Source: Artemisia argyi
Taxonomy: Eukaryota > Streptophyta > Magnoliopsida > Asterales > Asteraceae
Length of the DNA stretch: 64,000 nt
Assembly (NCBI GenBank): GCA_030686995.1
Contig: CM060692.1
Location: forward strand, 9,715,465 to 9,779,464
Direction of reading: 5' to 3'
Of the stretch, positions 44,528 to 56,119 are shown in pieces. How positions within the stretch are numbered: position 1 is the first letter of the stretch; each line of letters begins with the position of its first letter. A program made the translations under genes and the position numbers. The notes beneath the pieces are model-generated. The model did not search any database. It saw only the letters and a list, made by a program, of their open reading frames with translations, and was not told the origin of the DNA.

Positions 44528-45967
44528 TTAACGAGGTCCACCAGGGTCGAACGTCTCATTACTGTCGCGGAAAGAGGTGAGGTAGCAGCGGGGGTCGGGT
44601 AATGTTTTGGCCGAGTTGATCCTTATGCACGGGTCATCGGCGCGAGAAGAAAGATGTTGTTCAATAGGAGGTTTCAAATCAATGGTATTTATGAGGTGTG
44701 ACCTCTTTACACCGGGTTTAAAACCAAAAGAACGTTTTTTTTTTGAGATCAGGAATGTAGTTCGCAAGCATCCAACGAAAATGCGATTTATTTGCGAGCT
44801 TTTCTCTGCATGGGGGTGTTTATGGGTAGTTAATGGTAAAGCTTTTGAGGAGAATCCCCCGCTGTCCTCTTGGTCAAATACCAAAGAGGTTGACACCTCG
44901 AAGACTTTTTCAATTTTTTTAGGTATAGAATTTTCTTTGATCTTTTCTTTGACCCTTGATATGAATTGGTCTGCAAAATTCATAAAGGCTTTATGAGTGC
45001 TTTCCATGCGTGCCTCAAGGTGCTGGATTTGCTTTTCCTGATTATCCATGAAGGTTACCATTATTCCTTCGAATTCCTCTTGCCGTGAGCGTTCAGGAAA
45101 ATTTTGGCTGATAACCGTATTCCTATGTGGATTAGGGTTCCACACGGGTTCAGCGGCCAGTTTCTCAATACTCATCAGTTCTTTTACCTATTTCTCGATG
45201 CTTCCCAACAATTGTTCTTGGGTGGCACATGCGTAATCAAGCTTTGTTTTGCTCGGGAGCATCAGGTCCTCCCATCCTTCCTCTTCGTATTGTGCCAACT
45301 CCTCAAGAACTTTCCAGCATTCGTCAACGCTAAGTCTATCTAGCCTACCCTTGGCTGCGTAATCAATGGCCTTTTTTGTTTGATAGTCAACCTTACCATA
45401 AAAGATTTGGATCTGCAGCCATGGTTCGATCCCATGATGAGGAACTTTTCGGAGTAAGTCTTTATATCGATTCCATGCTTCATAAAAAGTTTCATTTTGA
45501 CGTTGTTGGAACATCAAGATGTCATTCCTAAGCTTAGTAGTTCTCCCCGGTGGGAAAAATTGAGCAAGGAAACGAGTGGTGAGATCATCCCATATGGTGA
45601 TGGATCCCGCGGGTAAACGCTCAAGCCATTGACTAGCTTGATCCCGTAGAGAGAATTGGAATAGGCGTAAACGGGTAGTCTCTCTAGTTTCAACACCTAG
45701 GTCTATGGAATCTACGATTTTGAGGAAGTCCTTAAGATGTTGGTTTGGATCTTCGGAACGAAGTCCATGGAATGCACATCCGCTTTGCACCAACCGGATG
45801 GTGTCGGATCGCAAGGGGGTCACATTGTCTCCGGTGAGCTCAATGGTGTTTCGGTAGCCTTGGTGGCTAGGTCGGGAATACTCTCCTAAGGTTCGGGGCC
45901 TAAGGGGTTCTAGTGGTGGGTTTTGTTGTGGTGGGATGATGGGTTCAAAGATGTTACCACCTTCCAT
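44528..45967 (-). pseudogene. gag: Element C gag with one in-frame TAG
   Basis: Two parts in the same frame: 259 codons (45188-45967) and, after TAG at 45188-45190, 215 codons from a Met at 45175. The first part has the retrotransposon capsid domain: GCAFHGLRSEDPNQHLKDFL, QASQWLERLPAGSI, FLAQFFPPGRTTKLRNDI and NETFYEAWNRYKDLL. The second is helical and basic at first (NQEKQIQHLEARMESTHKAF) and ends in a FDPGGPR tail. I see no zinc knuckle. The TAG is in a Gln-rich helical context and could derive from CAG, or be read through. The 5' position directly after a perfect primer site is normal for gag. Confidence 0.82.
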
Positions 45968-46114
45968 GATGTCGGATGGTAAAGAGTTACGAACAAAGGC
46001 ACGAAGAAATAAGATAGACTAAAGAAGACCTAAAAATAAAAATAAAAATCTTACTAGAAAGGAATCTAGCAAGTAGACCTAATAAAAAGAAATCCTAACC
46101 TAGACAATAACTAT

Positions 46115-46132
46115 TCCCCGGCAACGGCGCCA
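46115..46132 (-). other. Element C primer binding site (tRNA-Asp)
   Basis: On the minus strand TGGCGCCGTTGCCGGGGA, which fully matches the tRNA-Asp site used by Athila-type elements, 6 bp after the LTR. Confidence 0.9.
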
Positions 46133-46138
46133 AAAACT

Positions 46139-47544
46139 TGATGCGTGGGAATCGCACCTTGCTTTACCTCTCGAGGGATCTCGAGAAGCTTACAACCCCC
46201 ACCAGGCAGTGTACCTGATCGTTGTAGTATCGTATAGTGACAAGTACCGGGGGATTGATCATTCAGCTTAGGAATAGTGTCGCTAGGATTAGAAAACCTA
46301 ATTAATAGTTCTAAAGGTGAGAGATGATTATTTTTGTATTTTTATATTTTTATAAAAGCAAGTAAAATCTCGGGTTTTGGAAGAGTGGGCGGAATTAGTT
46401 GCTATTCAACTAACCCAAAGCTAAGATGCAATCAAAATAAAATAATAAAAATGAAAATAAACTAATTATACTAAGGTTGTGAGCAGTAATTGGAGAAATT
46501 GTGTTTACTTAGACTTCACTACTCCCTAGATATCTTTTACACGTTAATTACTTGTTACACTTGTATGGATGACGGATTGTATTCCTTAATACCATTCGTG
46601 GGGTGGCATACATAACTCCCCAACTCTATGAGCTCTTATCTCCTCCTACACCATGACCCAACACAACTATAGGGATTGTAAACAGTGGCTCATGCATTAA
46701 ATACAACCAATAAAGACCTAGTACGCCTCGGTTCATGTTTCTTAAGACGTTCAAGCATGTTACCATTTGGAGATCTGCCAGTTTTCTTAAGCCTAACATA
46801 TAATATCATTCATCCAAAACAAGAATAGACAAGTAATCAACACATAATCAACATCTAGGTTTCATTAGATCTAAGCAAACACAAAAGAGATCTAGCCTAG
46901 CATAGTAGAATTGAGACAAGAACAAGATATAAACAACCAACACATAGACATATTGATTGAATTGGAAGGACACTTATCTCAATTACAATGCAAGGTCTCA
47001 AGGGTTTGGAACCCTTGAAAAACCTGTAAAAGATACACCAAAATCGTCTTTAGGGTTTCACCAAAACTTCTCTCTTCTTTATGAAAAAACTAGAAAACTA
47101 TATATAGGAAAAGTAGGCTGACGGCGTCAAGAGTTACTTGTGACGCCGTCACCTCGCCGCCATATACTTCCTCGGACGGCCTTGATCTACTTATGACGGC
47201 CTATATGACGCCGTCATCAACCACGGTATTTTATTCTTGCCACTTTGACGCCGTCAAGAAGGCGTTTGACGCCGTCACCACCTTCGGTATTTTAATCTTC
47301 ATGTCTGACGCCGTCAAGATTTAACTCTTGACGCCGTCACCTTGTATCTTCAGCATGGAAATTTGGTACTTTGCCATTTTCTTCACTTTTATGCTCCAAA
47401 ACGTCCAAAATGGCTTCTTTTCTAGAATTCACTCTCCAAACACCTAAAATCACAAAAGGAACGATTTAGGGCAATATTTGATCAAATAAATTCGGATTCG
47501 GGCTTAAATGACCCCCTAAAAACGGATCATTTTTCACCTCATCA
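46139..47544 (-). repeat. Element C 5' LTR
   Basis: 1406 bp, with the same dyads, TATA box and telobox-like sequence as the 3' LTR. Confidence 0.92.
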
Positions 47545-47549
47545 ACTTG

Positions 47550-47616
47550 GATGGTGATGTAGATCCAAGAATTCTTGTAACTATATTAGTTCATGTATTT
47601 GATGTGATGAGAGTGA
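47550..47616 (+). mobile_element. Element E, second short segment
   Basis: Sequence that follows 38571 once element C is excluded. It ends where the copia2 LTR begins. No feature recognised. Confidence 0.45.
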
Positions 47617-47954
47617 TGTTGTAGGACCGTAGAACAACCTATTTCACATATGATTCAAGCCTAAACCTAGAGAGAGAAAGTAAGTAGAGAGAGAGAGTGG
47701 ATGGGAACTCTAGTGTGTGAAAATAATAACCTTGTTAATGACTAAGAGAACCAACCTCTAAAATGAGGTTTACAAGAGTATTTATACATGAAGTCTAGGG
47801 CATCATCTATCTTATACATTATTACACTAATGGCCCTTAGACATTCACAAAACATGAATACTAAGCCTAAACTTCATCATAATGATATTCTAAAGCAACC
47901 TATAACAATACGTTAATGACCGACACTTTTTATAAATAAAATACGATGCTAACA
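47617..47954 (-). repeat. Copia2 3' LTR
   Basis: 338 bp, TGTTAGCATCG to CCTACAACA on the minus strand. TATAAATA on the minus strand near 47776-47785. Next to it AGGGGCAGAT (about 47955-47966) is the polypurine tract. Confidence 0.75.
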
Positions 47955-47972
47955 ATCTGCCCCTAAGTGTTG

Positions 47973-50530
47973 GTCATTGAAGGTTGCGCGACGTCATCAT
48001 CTTTGTCTTTAAACTTTAACATTCATAGCTCTTGACGTCTTAAAGAATCATTAGATGAGTCATAGTACTTTGTTCATTGTTCTTTGTTCATCGATGTTGA
48101 TATGATCCAATGATGTCATCTGCCTTTTGTCACTTCTGTGTTTGTGGTGGTTGTCTGCCATTCCAACATGCTCATACGTCTTAAGTCTTTGTGATACATG
48201 CATTTGTTGTTTCCGTTCTTTCACTTTGATCTTTGTCACTTTACTTTGTAGATTCTTCTTTTTGGCGTAGAATCTTTCTTTGACTATTGCTATCCTTTGA
48301 TCTTTGTGAGAACTTACCTTTGACTTTGTGAAGCATGTATGAGCATGTGGAATCTTTCGCCATGGAGATGATGTATATCTGCAGGTAAACAGTTAGCAAT
48401 AAATCAACCGGTACTTACAGATAAGGAATTAGAGATCGTCAACAGCATAGTGTGAAGACTCCTTCTAATCCTTATCAAGGCCGTTCCCATGTCAGATACT
48501 CCCGAAAGAGCTTACGAGACCTACTAAGTAGCTCAATGACTGGGTGAGTCGCTGGGGATCACTCCACGACTGTAGACCGTTTGAAACCACCGCGAACACT
48601 AAGCGTAACCCATAAAGAATTACCGAAGTGACCTGCTGTCAGGGCTGCTTGATGTTAACCCTGGCAGGAATTTCCGTTCAATCATTGAGAATATACATAA
48701 GTAATTCCTCTCATAAATGTTCTCGGCAGATTGCTAAGATCTGCGTAGGACTCTTAAGTTTACATCTGGCGTCCTTAATGATGAACAACCAGTGTAGAAA
48801 TATCATGTGTTCCTATGAGATCTTTTGATGAATCTCGGGGCTCTAGACTCAATAAGTGCACATTTGGTTTCCTATGCGGAGATTAGGGAGAGGTCTCCTG
48901 CTTCAATATCAACCATCTCTAAGAGACAGGTCGATAGATTATGCCGGTTCCCCGTGAGAATGAAACAAGCTCTTTTAAGAGAACTTGAGTGGCTAGAAGG
49001 TTTAGTGCAGTGCGTCACTGGGTCCATGACGTCTTTATCTTCAATACCGGTGTCACCTTAGTAACAACCAGTAGCATATGAATTGAACCCGGTGTCTGCC
49101 CTAAGGTTGAACATATGGAGGGCTATTACTTTTCACCCTTTTTCATAACTTTTCTTTTTAATTCTTCAACCCCTTCTTTCTCCTTTCTCATTTTCTCCTT
49201 TTATCAATCATACCTAAGGACTTCTAATTCTAATCTATTGGAATTGTCCTTGGGTAGATCCCTCCGGCTCTGGCGGATCATAGGACGGTTTTCCCTAACC
49301 TTAGTCACCTTATAACTCCATGAATCCTATAATTGCCATGAAACCTTTGATTGAAAATCTCTCAAAGTGTTTATGAATATAAACACATTTTTGTTGACAC
49401 TTTGAGAGTTTTTGTTTCTTTTGAAGTTCTCCCCCTTTACATGTGCTCATGAATTTTCAAGAAATTTGCACATGCGTGAGGAGTTTGCACTTTTTGAATT
49501 GATCCACTTTCATTAAACATGACCGATTCGAGAAACGCTTACATCACTAGTTAGACTAGCTTGAAATTATTACCCGTCCTGGTCAAGTCCAAAGAAAGCC
49601 TCTCGATACGGTACATTCTACTCAGACAAGTCCTATTCGAGACACGCTTACATCACTAGTTAGACTAGCTTGAAATTATTACCCGTCCAGGACAAGTCTT
49701 TTCGATTACTGACATTTTTAAGCTTCGTCAATTCATTGGTACATTCTGAGTCTAGCTCTTTTGAGATTCAGTCACATTCTTTAAACATCTTTGATCACAT
49801 TTTAATCATGTCTTCTCCCCCTCAAAAATAGCATATTGTGATATTTTTGATATCAACTGATTAAGAAAAAGCTTTTGGAGAGAAAGACAGATTACATTTT
49901 GCATGAATGCTGAACAATTTTGTTTTTGTACTCCCCCTTAATGATAGCGCATTATAAAATCAATTAAGGGTTTTGAGGGAGTTATCTTGAGCACTCATTT
50001 GAAAGATTTTGAGAAATCTTTTGATGAATCTTGAAAAAGTGCTCAAGATTTCTATTTTTGAAAACGAGTTTTTGTTTGAGGTCTTTTTCGTTTGTTTAGA
50101 CTCGAACTTTTTGAAAAAGATTTCGTCCTTGAAAATACGAGTCCTTGATTTGAAAATAATCAGAAGTCATCATTCGGGTCCGGGTTTCGTACTGAAGTAT
50201 TCGAAAGCCATAGTGAAGAAACTTTTGAGAAACGACATGTTTTAGAAAAACATTTTAAAGAACTCCCGTTCAAGCATCTGTACATGTCCGTATCATTGTT
50301 GAATGACATTTCTAGAAACGTACAGAATATTGATTTATACGAGAGACATGTCGTGAGAAGAATATTTTTGGATTTTCTGATTTTATATTGTTTTTGTATT
50401 TTTTGAAAATTTATATTTTTGTATTTTGTTTTTGTTGGTTTTTCAAATTTTGTATTTTGTTTTTTATTTTTTATTTTTATTATTATTTTTTTTTAAAATA
50501 TTTACAGCGAAGCGATTTTGAAAACATTTT
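47973..50530 (-). other. Copia2 3' region without a recognised gene
   Basis: No ORF over 80 codons with protein-like features. On the minus strand, GGGGGAG runs near 49430, 49815 and 49930 resemble extra polypurine tracts. A 64-bp unit is repeated at 49526-49589 and 49635-49698. 48360-49080 looks unlike its surroundings (richer in GC, with no homologous copy seen here). Confidence 0.5.
49526..49698. repeat. Direct repeat, 64-bp unit, 109-bp period
   Basis: 49526-49589 and 49635-49698 share ATTCGAGA(A/C)ACGCTTACATC and ACTAGTTAGACTAGCTTG and the following ACCCGTCC, with three differences. ACTAGTTAGACTAGC contains CTAGT/ACTAG halves that could pair. Confidence 0.8.
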
Positions 50531-51061
50531 TCAAGAAGATTCGAGAAGACGTTCTAGCTCCTCAGGAGTTAGGCTTCGCATGCCAATTCGTCGAACTAAA
50601 TAGTCAAACCTTTCTTTTGGAAGGGCTTTAGTAAATAGATCGGCGAGTTGGTAATCAGTCTTAACGAAAAATAATTCAACAGTACCCTCTTCCACGTGTT
50701 CTTTGATGAAATGGTAGCGAACTTTGATATGCTTCGTCTTAGAGTGATGTACAGGATTGCACGAGATGGCTATGGCACTTTTTGAGTCACAATACATAGG
50801 TATTCTGTCAAAAGTAAAGCCATAATCTGTGAGCTGTGTCCTCATCCGAAGAACTTGGGCACAACACGCAGATAGAGACACATACTCGGCTTCGGCGGTT
50901 GATAGCGCAGTACAATCCTGTTTCTTTGACGACCAGCATACTAGCTTTTCACCCAAAAATTGTGCTCCACCTGATGTACTCTTTGCTGTAACTTGATCAC
51001 CGGCATGGTCTGCATCTAAAAATGCTGTTAGATTAAACTCCGAATCCTTCGGATACCAAAG
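50531..51061 (-). pseudogene. pol: Copia2 RNase H fragment
   Basis: About 175 codons: [80 protein letters not shown] and a normal C-terminal LADLFTKALP end. The 5' side is lost at the copia3 insertion, with the last codons before it (51062-51073) reading into the copia3 LTR. It is close to the copia3 RNase H. Confidence 0.9.
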
Positions 51062-51405
51062 TGTTGGGATCATACTTTTGTATTTTTGTCAAGTCTCGGT
51101 CATTACATTTTTGTAATAGGTTGCTTTAGTATTTATTTCATTTTGTTTAAGTTAATGGGCAACATGTAAAAGCCCATAAGGCCTTAAAGCCCACGAAATT
51201 AAGGATAAGGGAGGAAGGGAGTGTTGCCCTAACTCCTCCCTTATAAATAGAGAGCTTATGTTAACATTTCATTTGTTGGTTATTTGATTACCTTAAGGAA
51301 ACTCTTGCACTTTCACCTTTCATATTATCTCATAATCAACCAATCTCATTTCTCATCTTATTTCTTCTTATATCATACTTGTGTTTACTAAATGGTGACC
51401 TAACA
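51062..51405 (+). repeat. Copia3 5' LTR
   Basis: 344 bp, TGTTGGGATCATAC to CCTAACA. TATAAATAG lies near 51242-51250. The preceding CAAAG (51057-51061) would be the target duplication. Confidence 0.75.
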
Positions 51406-51407
51406 AG

Positions 51408-51421
51408 TGGTATCATTCGCC
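51408..51421 (+). other. Copia3 primer binding site
   Basis: TGGTATCATTCGCC begins 2 nt after the LTR. The first 8 bases match the initiator-Met site; the rest is diverged. Confidence 0.7.
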
Positions 51422-51771
51422 TACTAGAAGTTTGAAGTGTGTTTCTTTGGTTACCGTGGGGATTGGTGTTTATTTCTTCATCTTTTTGCATTTTTCTTTG
51501 TTTCTTTCACTCAAATCTTGAAGCTTGGACAAGTTTCAAGGTTGATATAGTGATTTGAAGCTTAGTTTTTGCATAAAGTTGTGATTTTTTAAGGTTTTTT
51601 AAGGTTTTATAGCTTCTTTGATATTGGAAAACTAGTTTTTGGGAGTAAAATCTTCAATAGTTAGTGTTTTCTAAGTATTGGTGAAGTTATTTGATCAAAA
51701 GTACCTTATTTCTAGGCATTTTTCCTTCAAAAATTTGAGATTTTTCAAGTTTCTGACCAGTTTACGCGTAA

Positions 51772-52284
51772 TATTGGTGAATAGTACGATTCTGTAGCTG
51801 TCAACAATACTTTTTGTCCTTTTTACGCATAACTTTGGCCTTAAACCCTTTTCTTACGCGTAAAATTGACTTAAACCCTTTTCTTACGCGTTAAATAGGC
51901 TAAAACCCTGATCCTACGCGTAACTTGCTCCTCTACGCCTTAAAACCTACGCTTAAGTTTGATTCTACGTGTAAGTCAGAGTTACGCGTAACTTGCCAGA
52001 GTTTACGCGTAAGCTTCATCAACGATCTTCTCCTCGTGTAAAGGTGACTCAGTACTTCCCTAGCTTGGATAAGTTAGTGGAATACTTCGACTACGGACAT
52101 CTTTCAAGCTTGGATAAGTTTGAAAGATTTGTTTGGTTGTTTAAACCTTACGCATAAGTCTAAACTTACGCATAAGCCTAAGCTTACGCGTAAAGAGAAA
52201 ACTTACGCATAAACTATTAGTTTACGCATAACCTACTCTTTACGCATAACCTACAGTTTACGCGTAAGATTAAGTTACGCGTAA
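51772..52284 (+). repeat. Copia3 leader array of TTACGCGTAA palindromes
   Basis: About 18 copies of TTACGCGTAA or one-base variants (mostly TTACGCATAA). The last eight start at 52148, 52166, 52184, 52203, 52222, 52240, 52258 and 52275, a spacing of 17-19 bp. Spacers are constant in length but not in sequence. The array ends about 95 bp before the gag ATG. Confidence 0.85.
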
Positions 52285-52377
52285 GAATTGAACTTACCCC
52301 AAGGATTTTGGAACTTACTCAAAGGAACGTGCATTTCAATCTTCTACAAAGATCCATTTCTACACAAGTGTTCTAAG

Positions 52378-54078
52378 ATGTCTCAACCTCCAAATCATTA
52401 CTTCCCTCATATTCAGCAACCTCAACATCAGCAGTCTCAGCAACCTCAGCATCAGCAGTATCAGCAACAACAATACCTTCCGCACATAATGAATCAACAA
52501 CCTCCTAAATACAATCCACTACATCATTACCTAATGATGCAACATCAGATCATTCTTCAACAACAATCATATCAAGTGCCACAACAAACCAATCAGTTTT
52601 CCTCCAAACAACCTCACTGGTTTGACAGAATGTGTGAAGTTATTACAACTCAACAATCCCGACATGAGGCAGGATCACTTGAAACACCACCAATGTCTAA
52701 TCATGCATATGTTCAAGAGCAGAACTACTTCAGTTATCCACAATCTTCCACCTCGAACCAAATGGTCCCTTATGATTCATCTCTACAGAATACTTATACT
52801 CAACTTGTTCCGTCAAACAACAATGATGCTGTGTACTACTCCAACTCCAATGAGGATGACGATGATGACTTTAATACGTTGAATCAGGGACTTGCTCTTA
52901 TTGCTCGTGCTTTCAGCAAATTCTCCAACAAAACAAACAACCGTCAACGGTCATCTTCGAATACAAGGAATCAAGCGGTTGTCCATGATGGAAGAGTGGA
53001 AATTCAGAATCGCAATTATGGTCGATTTGGTTCAGGAAGTTCTTCCGGAAATTATGGGAATGATCAGAGGTTTAGTAACAATACGGGGTTCAAGAACAAC
53101 TCCGGATCTTCTCAACAAAGGTCTGACTCAGTTGCAACAAGGAACTCCAACTCAGGGAATGCAGTTTGGTGCTACAATTGTAATGAGCAAGGTCATATAG
53201 CTACAGCATGTCCCAAACCGAGAACTCGCGGTAGTAAGTTTCACAAGCAGGCATTACTCATGGCTCTTCAAGATGAAAAAGACGGACATTTCCCTGAACA
53301 TGATAACAACTTCATGGCAAATGTGAACAATGATGATGACATGGAAGATCTGGAAGCTAATGCAGCTGTGATGCTTATGGCCAACATGCAGGAACTTAAG
53401 CTCAATGATTCAGGTCCAGTGTATGACACTGACGGCTTGTCTCAGGTACATGACCTCAATGCATGCTTTATTAATGAAATAGTCTCACCTTCTGCTTATG
53501 AATCAGATATGGCGCAAGTTGTTCTATCTAAATCATCTTCTTCATCTCAAAACGATGAACAAATAAGCACAGTTGTCATATTCGATGATGACACAGTTGT
53601 TTCATTTGATGATCCTATTGAGAATGATGAACATGATAATTTAGAACAACATGAACCATCATTTGATCCAGACCCTGACCTAATATTGTTATCTAAACAA
53701 CTGGATGCTCAACGATTGCAAATAATAAAATGCAACGAAATAAATAAAGTTTTAAAAGAACAAAATGCGTCACTTGCAAGAGATATTGAATGTTATAAAA
53801 TTCAACTTTCAAATCAGGAAGAAAAGATTAAAAATGCAAAAAGTTTTGAAAATGCTTTTCAGGATTCTTACAATAAAGAACAAGATCTTCAACGCAAAAT
53901 GCAAGATTTAATTGAGTCAAACGGAAAGTTGATTTCGAAACTTGAAAGTGAAAAGTGTGAATTGAAAATGCAAGTTAAAAGTCTTCAAACAGAACTTTCA
54001 AAAACAGAAACAGAATTGTCAAGTTGTCAAAAAGATTTTTGTGAACATAAAATACGAAAAAAGGAAGTATATCGATGA
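52378..54078 (+). pseudogene. gag: Copia3 gag with zinc knuckle and coiled coil
   Basis: 566 codons from the ATG at 52378; the open frame extends upstream without an ATG. Residues 1-95 are Gln/His/Pro-rich. The middle is Ser/Asn/Gly-rich. The CCHC knuckle CYNCNEQGHIATACP lies near 265, after which there is an acidic region and a coiled coil (about 440-560, KLISKLESEKCELKMQVKSL). The frame ends at 54078. The following ORF overlaps by 38 nt in the +1 frame at an A6 run (54057-54062), so a one-base length change is likely. I do not see an intact canonical N-terminal capsid domain. Confidence 0.75.
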
Positions 54079-56119
54079 CTTACTCGGTGATATTGTTGAT
54101 CTTGAAAAACAACTCAAAGAATTTCATAACATTGTTTACAAACACGGGAACTCTGTCACAACAATTCAGAAATTCACTTTAAAACCGAGACCCGGTACAG
54201 GATTTGCACTTGGCGATTACAATTCAATGTTTCTTCACACAGCATTCAAAGAAATTCCTAAAATTTACAGTATGGATTATTTGCTTGATGATACAATTGT
54301 GCGTGCTGTTGTTTTTGATACTGAGGAAGAAGAAGAACTTGAAGATGAGAGTCGGTCAAAAATGAGTAATGTTCAATATTGGACACCATATGACTATTCA
54401 AAAGATCCAATTAAATTTGTTACTCAAAAAGACTTACCTGAGAAATCATGGTTTATCGAAGAGTCATATGTTTCATCTTCTAATGCAGCCCCTGTCCAAA
54501 CTGTAGCACAAATAAATGGTCCTTTACCATCATCCGGTGAACTTTCACCCTTACCAAAAAATGTTCGTGTCTTAAATTATTTCAAAACCTTTATGGAAGA
54601 CATCGAAATTTTGGAGGAAACAATTGAACGTAATTCTGAAATAAAAATTGAAACTTTTCAATCCGCTTACGAGCGAGAAAAGAGAGATATTTTTCAAAAA
54701 CAAATGAAGCCAATTGTTCAACACCTCCGTCTATGTGCTACACGTTGGGATCAGGAACTTCAAAAGGAGGTCAAACAGATGATAAACGTTTTCAATGAAA
54801 CTGAAAAAGAAATTTTGGTTCAAAAGCAAAGAACTAGAGTTTTCAAAAATGATGCTGATCGACTCTTGGAACAAGTTCTCAATGCTGATATTTTGTCTGT
54901 TATCATGAATGATCTCTATAAATCTGGTACTTCTATGCTTATGGATGATCTTTGTGTTGATAATAATTTGTTGAATGAGGAAATTGAGACACTTAAACAG
55001 GAAAATGATAAGTTGAGGAAAAAGAATGATGATGTGACAAAACAGTTTTCAAAAGAAAATTTTCAACTCAAACAAAAGCTTGATTGGTGTCAAGCTCAGA
55101 GTCTTAATAAGGAACTCAAACTTCAAAGTCAAAATGTTTCTAACTCTTGTCAGCTTTGCAAAAACATTGAGTCTTTCAAAAGTTTGTGTCTCAAATATGA
55201 AAAAGAAATTGCGGACTTAAAAATTGAAAACGTCGAATGGCAACAAAACCGCGATGACATCAAATATTGCAATGGTTTACTCGAGTCTGAAATTCAGGAT
55301 AAAAATCACATCATCATCGATTTAAAAGAGAAAGTTAGGCTACTTCAAAAAGGAAAGATGGTTGACACCACGGTGATAGCACCAGGAATGTATAAATTAG
55401 ACAAAACGGAAAAAGGAAAGGTTGTTCATAATACTAATGTTGATACCTCCACTTCTACAGGACTAGTCTCCACTACTAGCGTTAGCAGACCCAAGCGGAA
55501 AAGTAAAAGGAAGAATAGGATCTTGCAACGTAAGAGAGGACACCTAGAAGCTCAAGAAGTAGAAGACCAACTTAGGAATTTGAATAAAACTCATGTTGCA
55601 TCAGATTTAGATTCTAATCTGGCAAATTGTAATCAAAATCTAAATGTAACGAATGATGAACCTTTGAATGTTTTAAATATTAATGCATCTTGTGTGTTTT
55701 TTCGTAAAAGCGTATCATCTGGTGATCATACAAAATGTTTAGCTAATTCTCTTCTAAATCGTCATAAGAAACGTGGAACACGCATTCCTTCTAGGCCCAC
55801 TATTGCCTCTAAGTCTAACTTAGGAAAGCCGTCTTCTACGGATTCTAATGAAGCTGAAGTTACCCCCATAGGTGCCAAGAACAAATCTAGGATTGAGCCC
55901 ACGACTAGTGCATTTAACATTAAGAAAGCAAATACTAGTTGGAATTGGCAACGTTGGTTACAACACAAACCAGACTTTAAATGGATTCCTAAATTGTTGA
56001 ATAAATGTGTTTCTAACCAACAGGAATCCGCACTGTCTTTGGGTTCCACCCTTACTTCTGTTCCATCTGTGTCCTCTTCTTGTGATGCAGGTGGTACAGA
56101 TCATTCTCTGGATTGTTGA
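54041..56119 (+). pseudogene. Copia3 long helical region between gag and protease
   Basis: 692 codons, open from 54041 (no ATG at that point; it continues gag in another frame). Long charged helices and likely coiled coils at about residues 220-440 (IETLKQENDKLRKKNDDV and similar). The C-terminal part is basic (RPKRKSKRKNRILQRKR near 485) and Ser/Thr-rich, followed by WNWQRWLQHKPDFKWIPK. The frame breaks at about 56103-56115, directly before the protease. Such long linkers occur in Asteraceae copia polyproteins as I recall them, but the function is unknown. Confidence 0.6.

Larger units (their letters stand above)
38572..47544 (-). mobile_element. Element C: gypsy element with gag and ORF-1-like gene but no pol
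   Basis: 8973 bp, with the duplication ACTTG at 38567-38571 and 47545-47549. LTRs are 38572-39970 and 46139-47544 (about 17 differences by eye). On the minus strand: 5' LTR, perfect tRNA-Asp primer site, gag with one TAG, an ORF-1-like gene, a 3' region shared with element A, hairpin, polypurine-like tract, 3' LTR. There is no protease, RT or integrase, so it depends on another element. Confidence 0.92.
47617..51061 (-). mobile_element. Copia2: minus-strand copia element, 3' part
   Basis: 3' LTR (47617-47954), polypurine tract, a 2.5-kb 3' region and the RNase H end of pol. It is cut at 51062 by copia3; the rest would lie beyond the window. Its LTR resembles that of copia3 (both contain TCGGTCATTA and TAGGTTGCTTTAG), so the two are related. 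Confidence 0.8.

Noticed and set aside
48628..49315. Three short plus-strand ORFs in the copia2 3' region
   Set aside because: They are under 80 codons, in different frames, with no shared domain and no supporting signal.
54057..54063. Programmed -1 frameshift at A AAA AAG
   Set aside because: The heptamer is in the right register, but the downstream open frame is +1, not -1.
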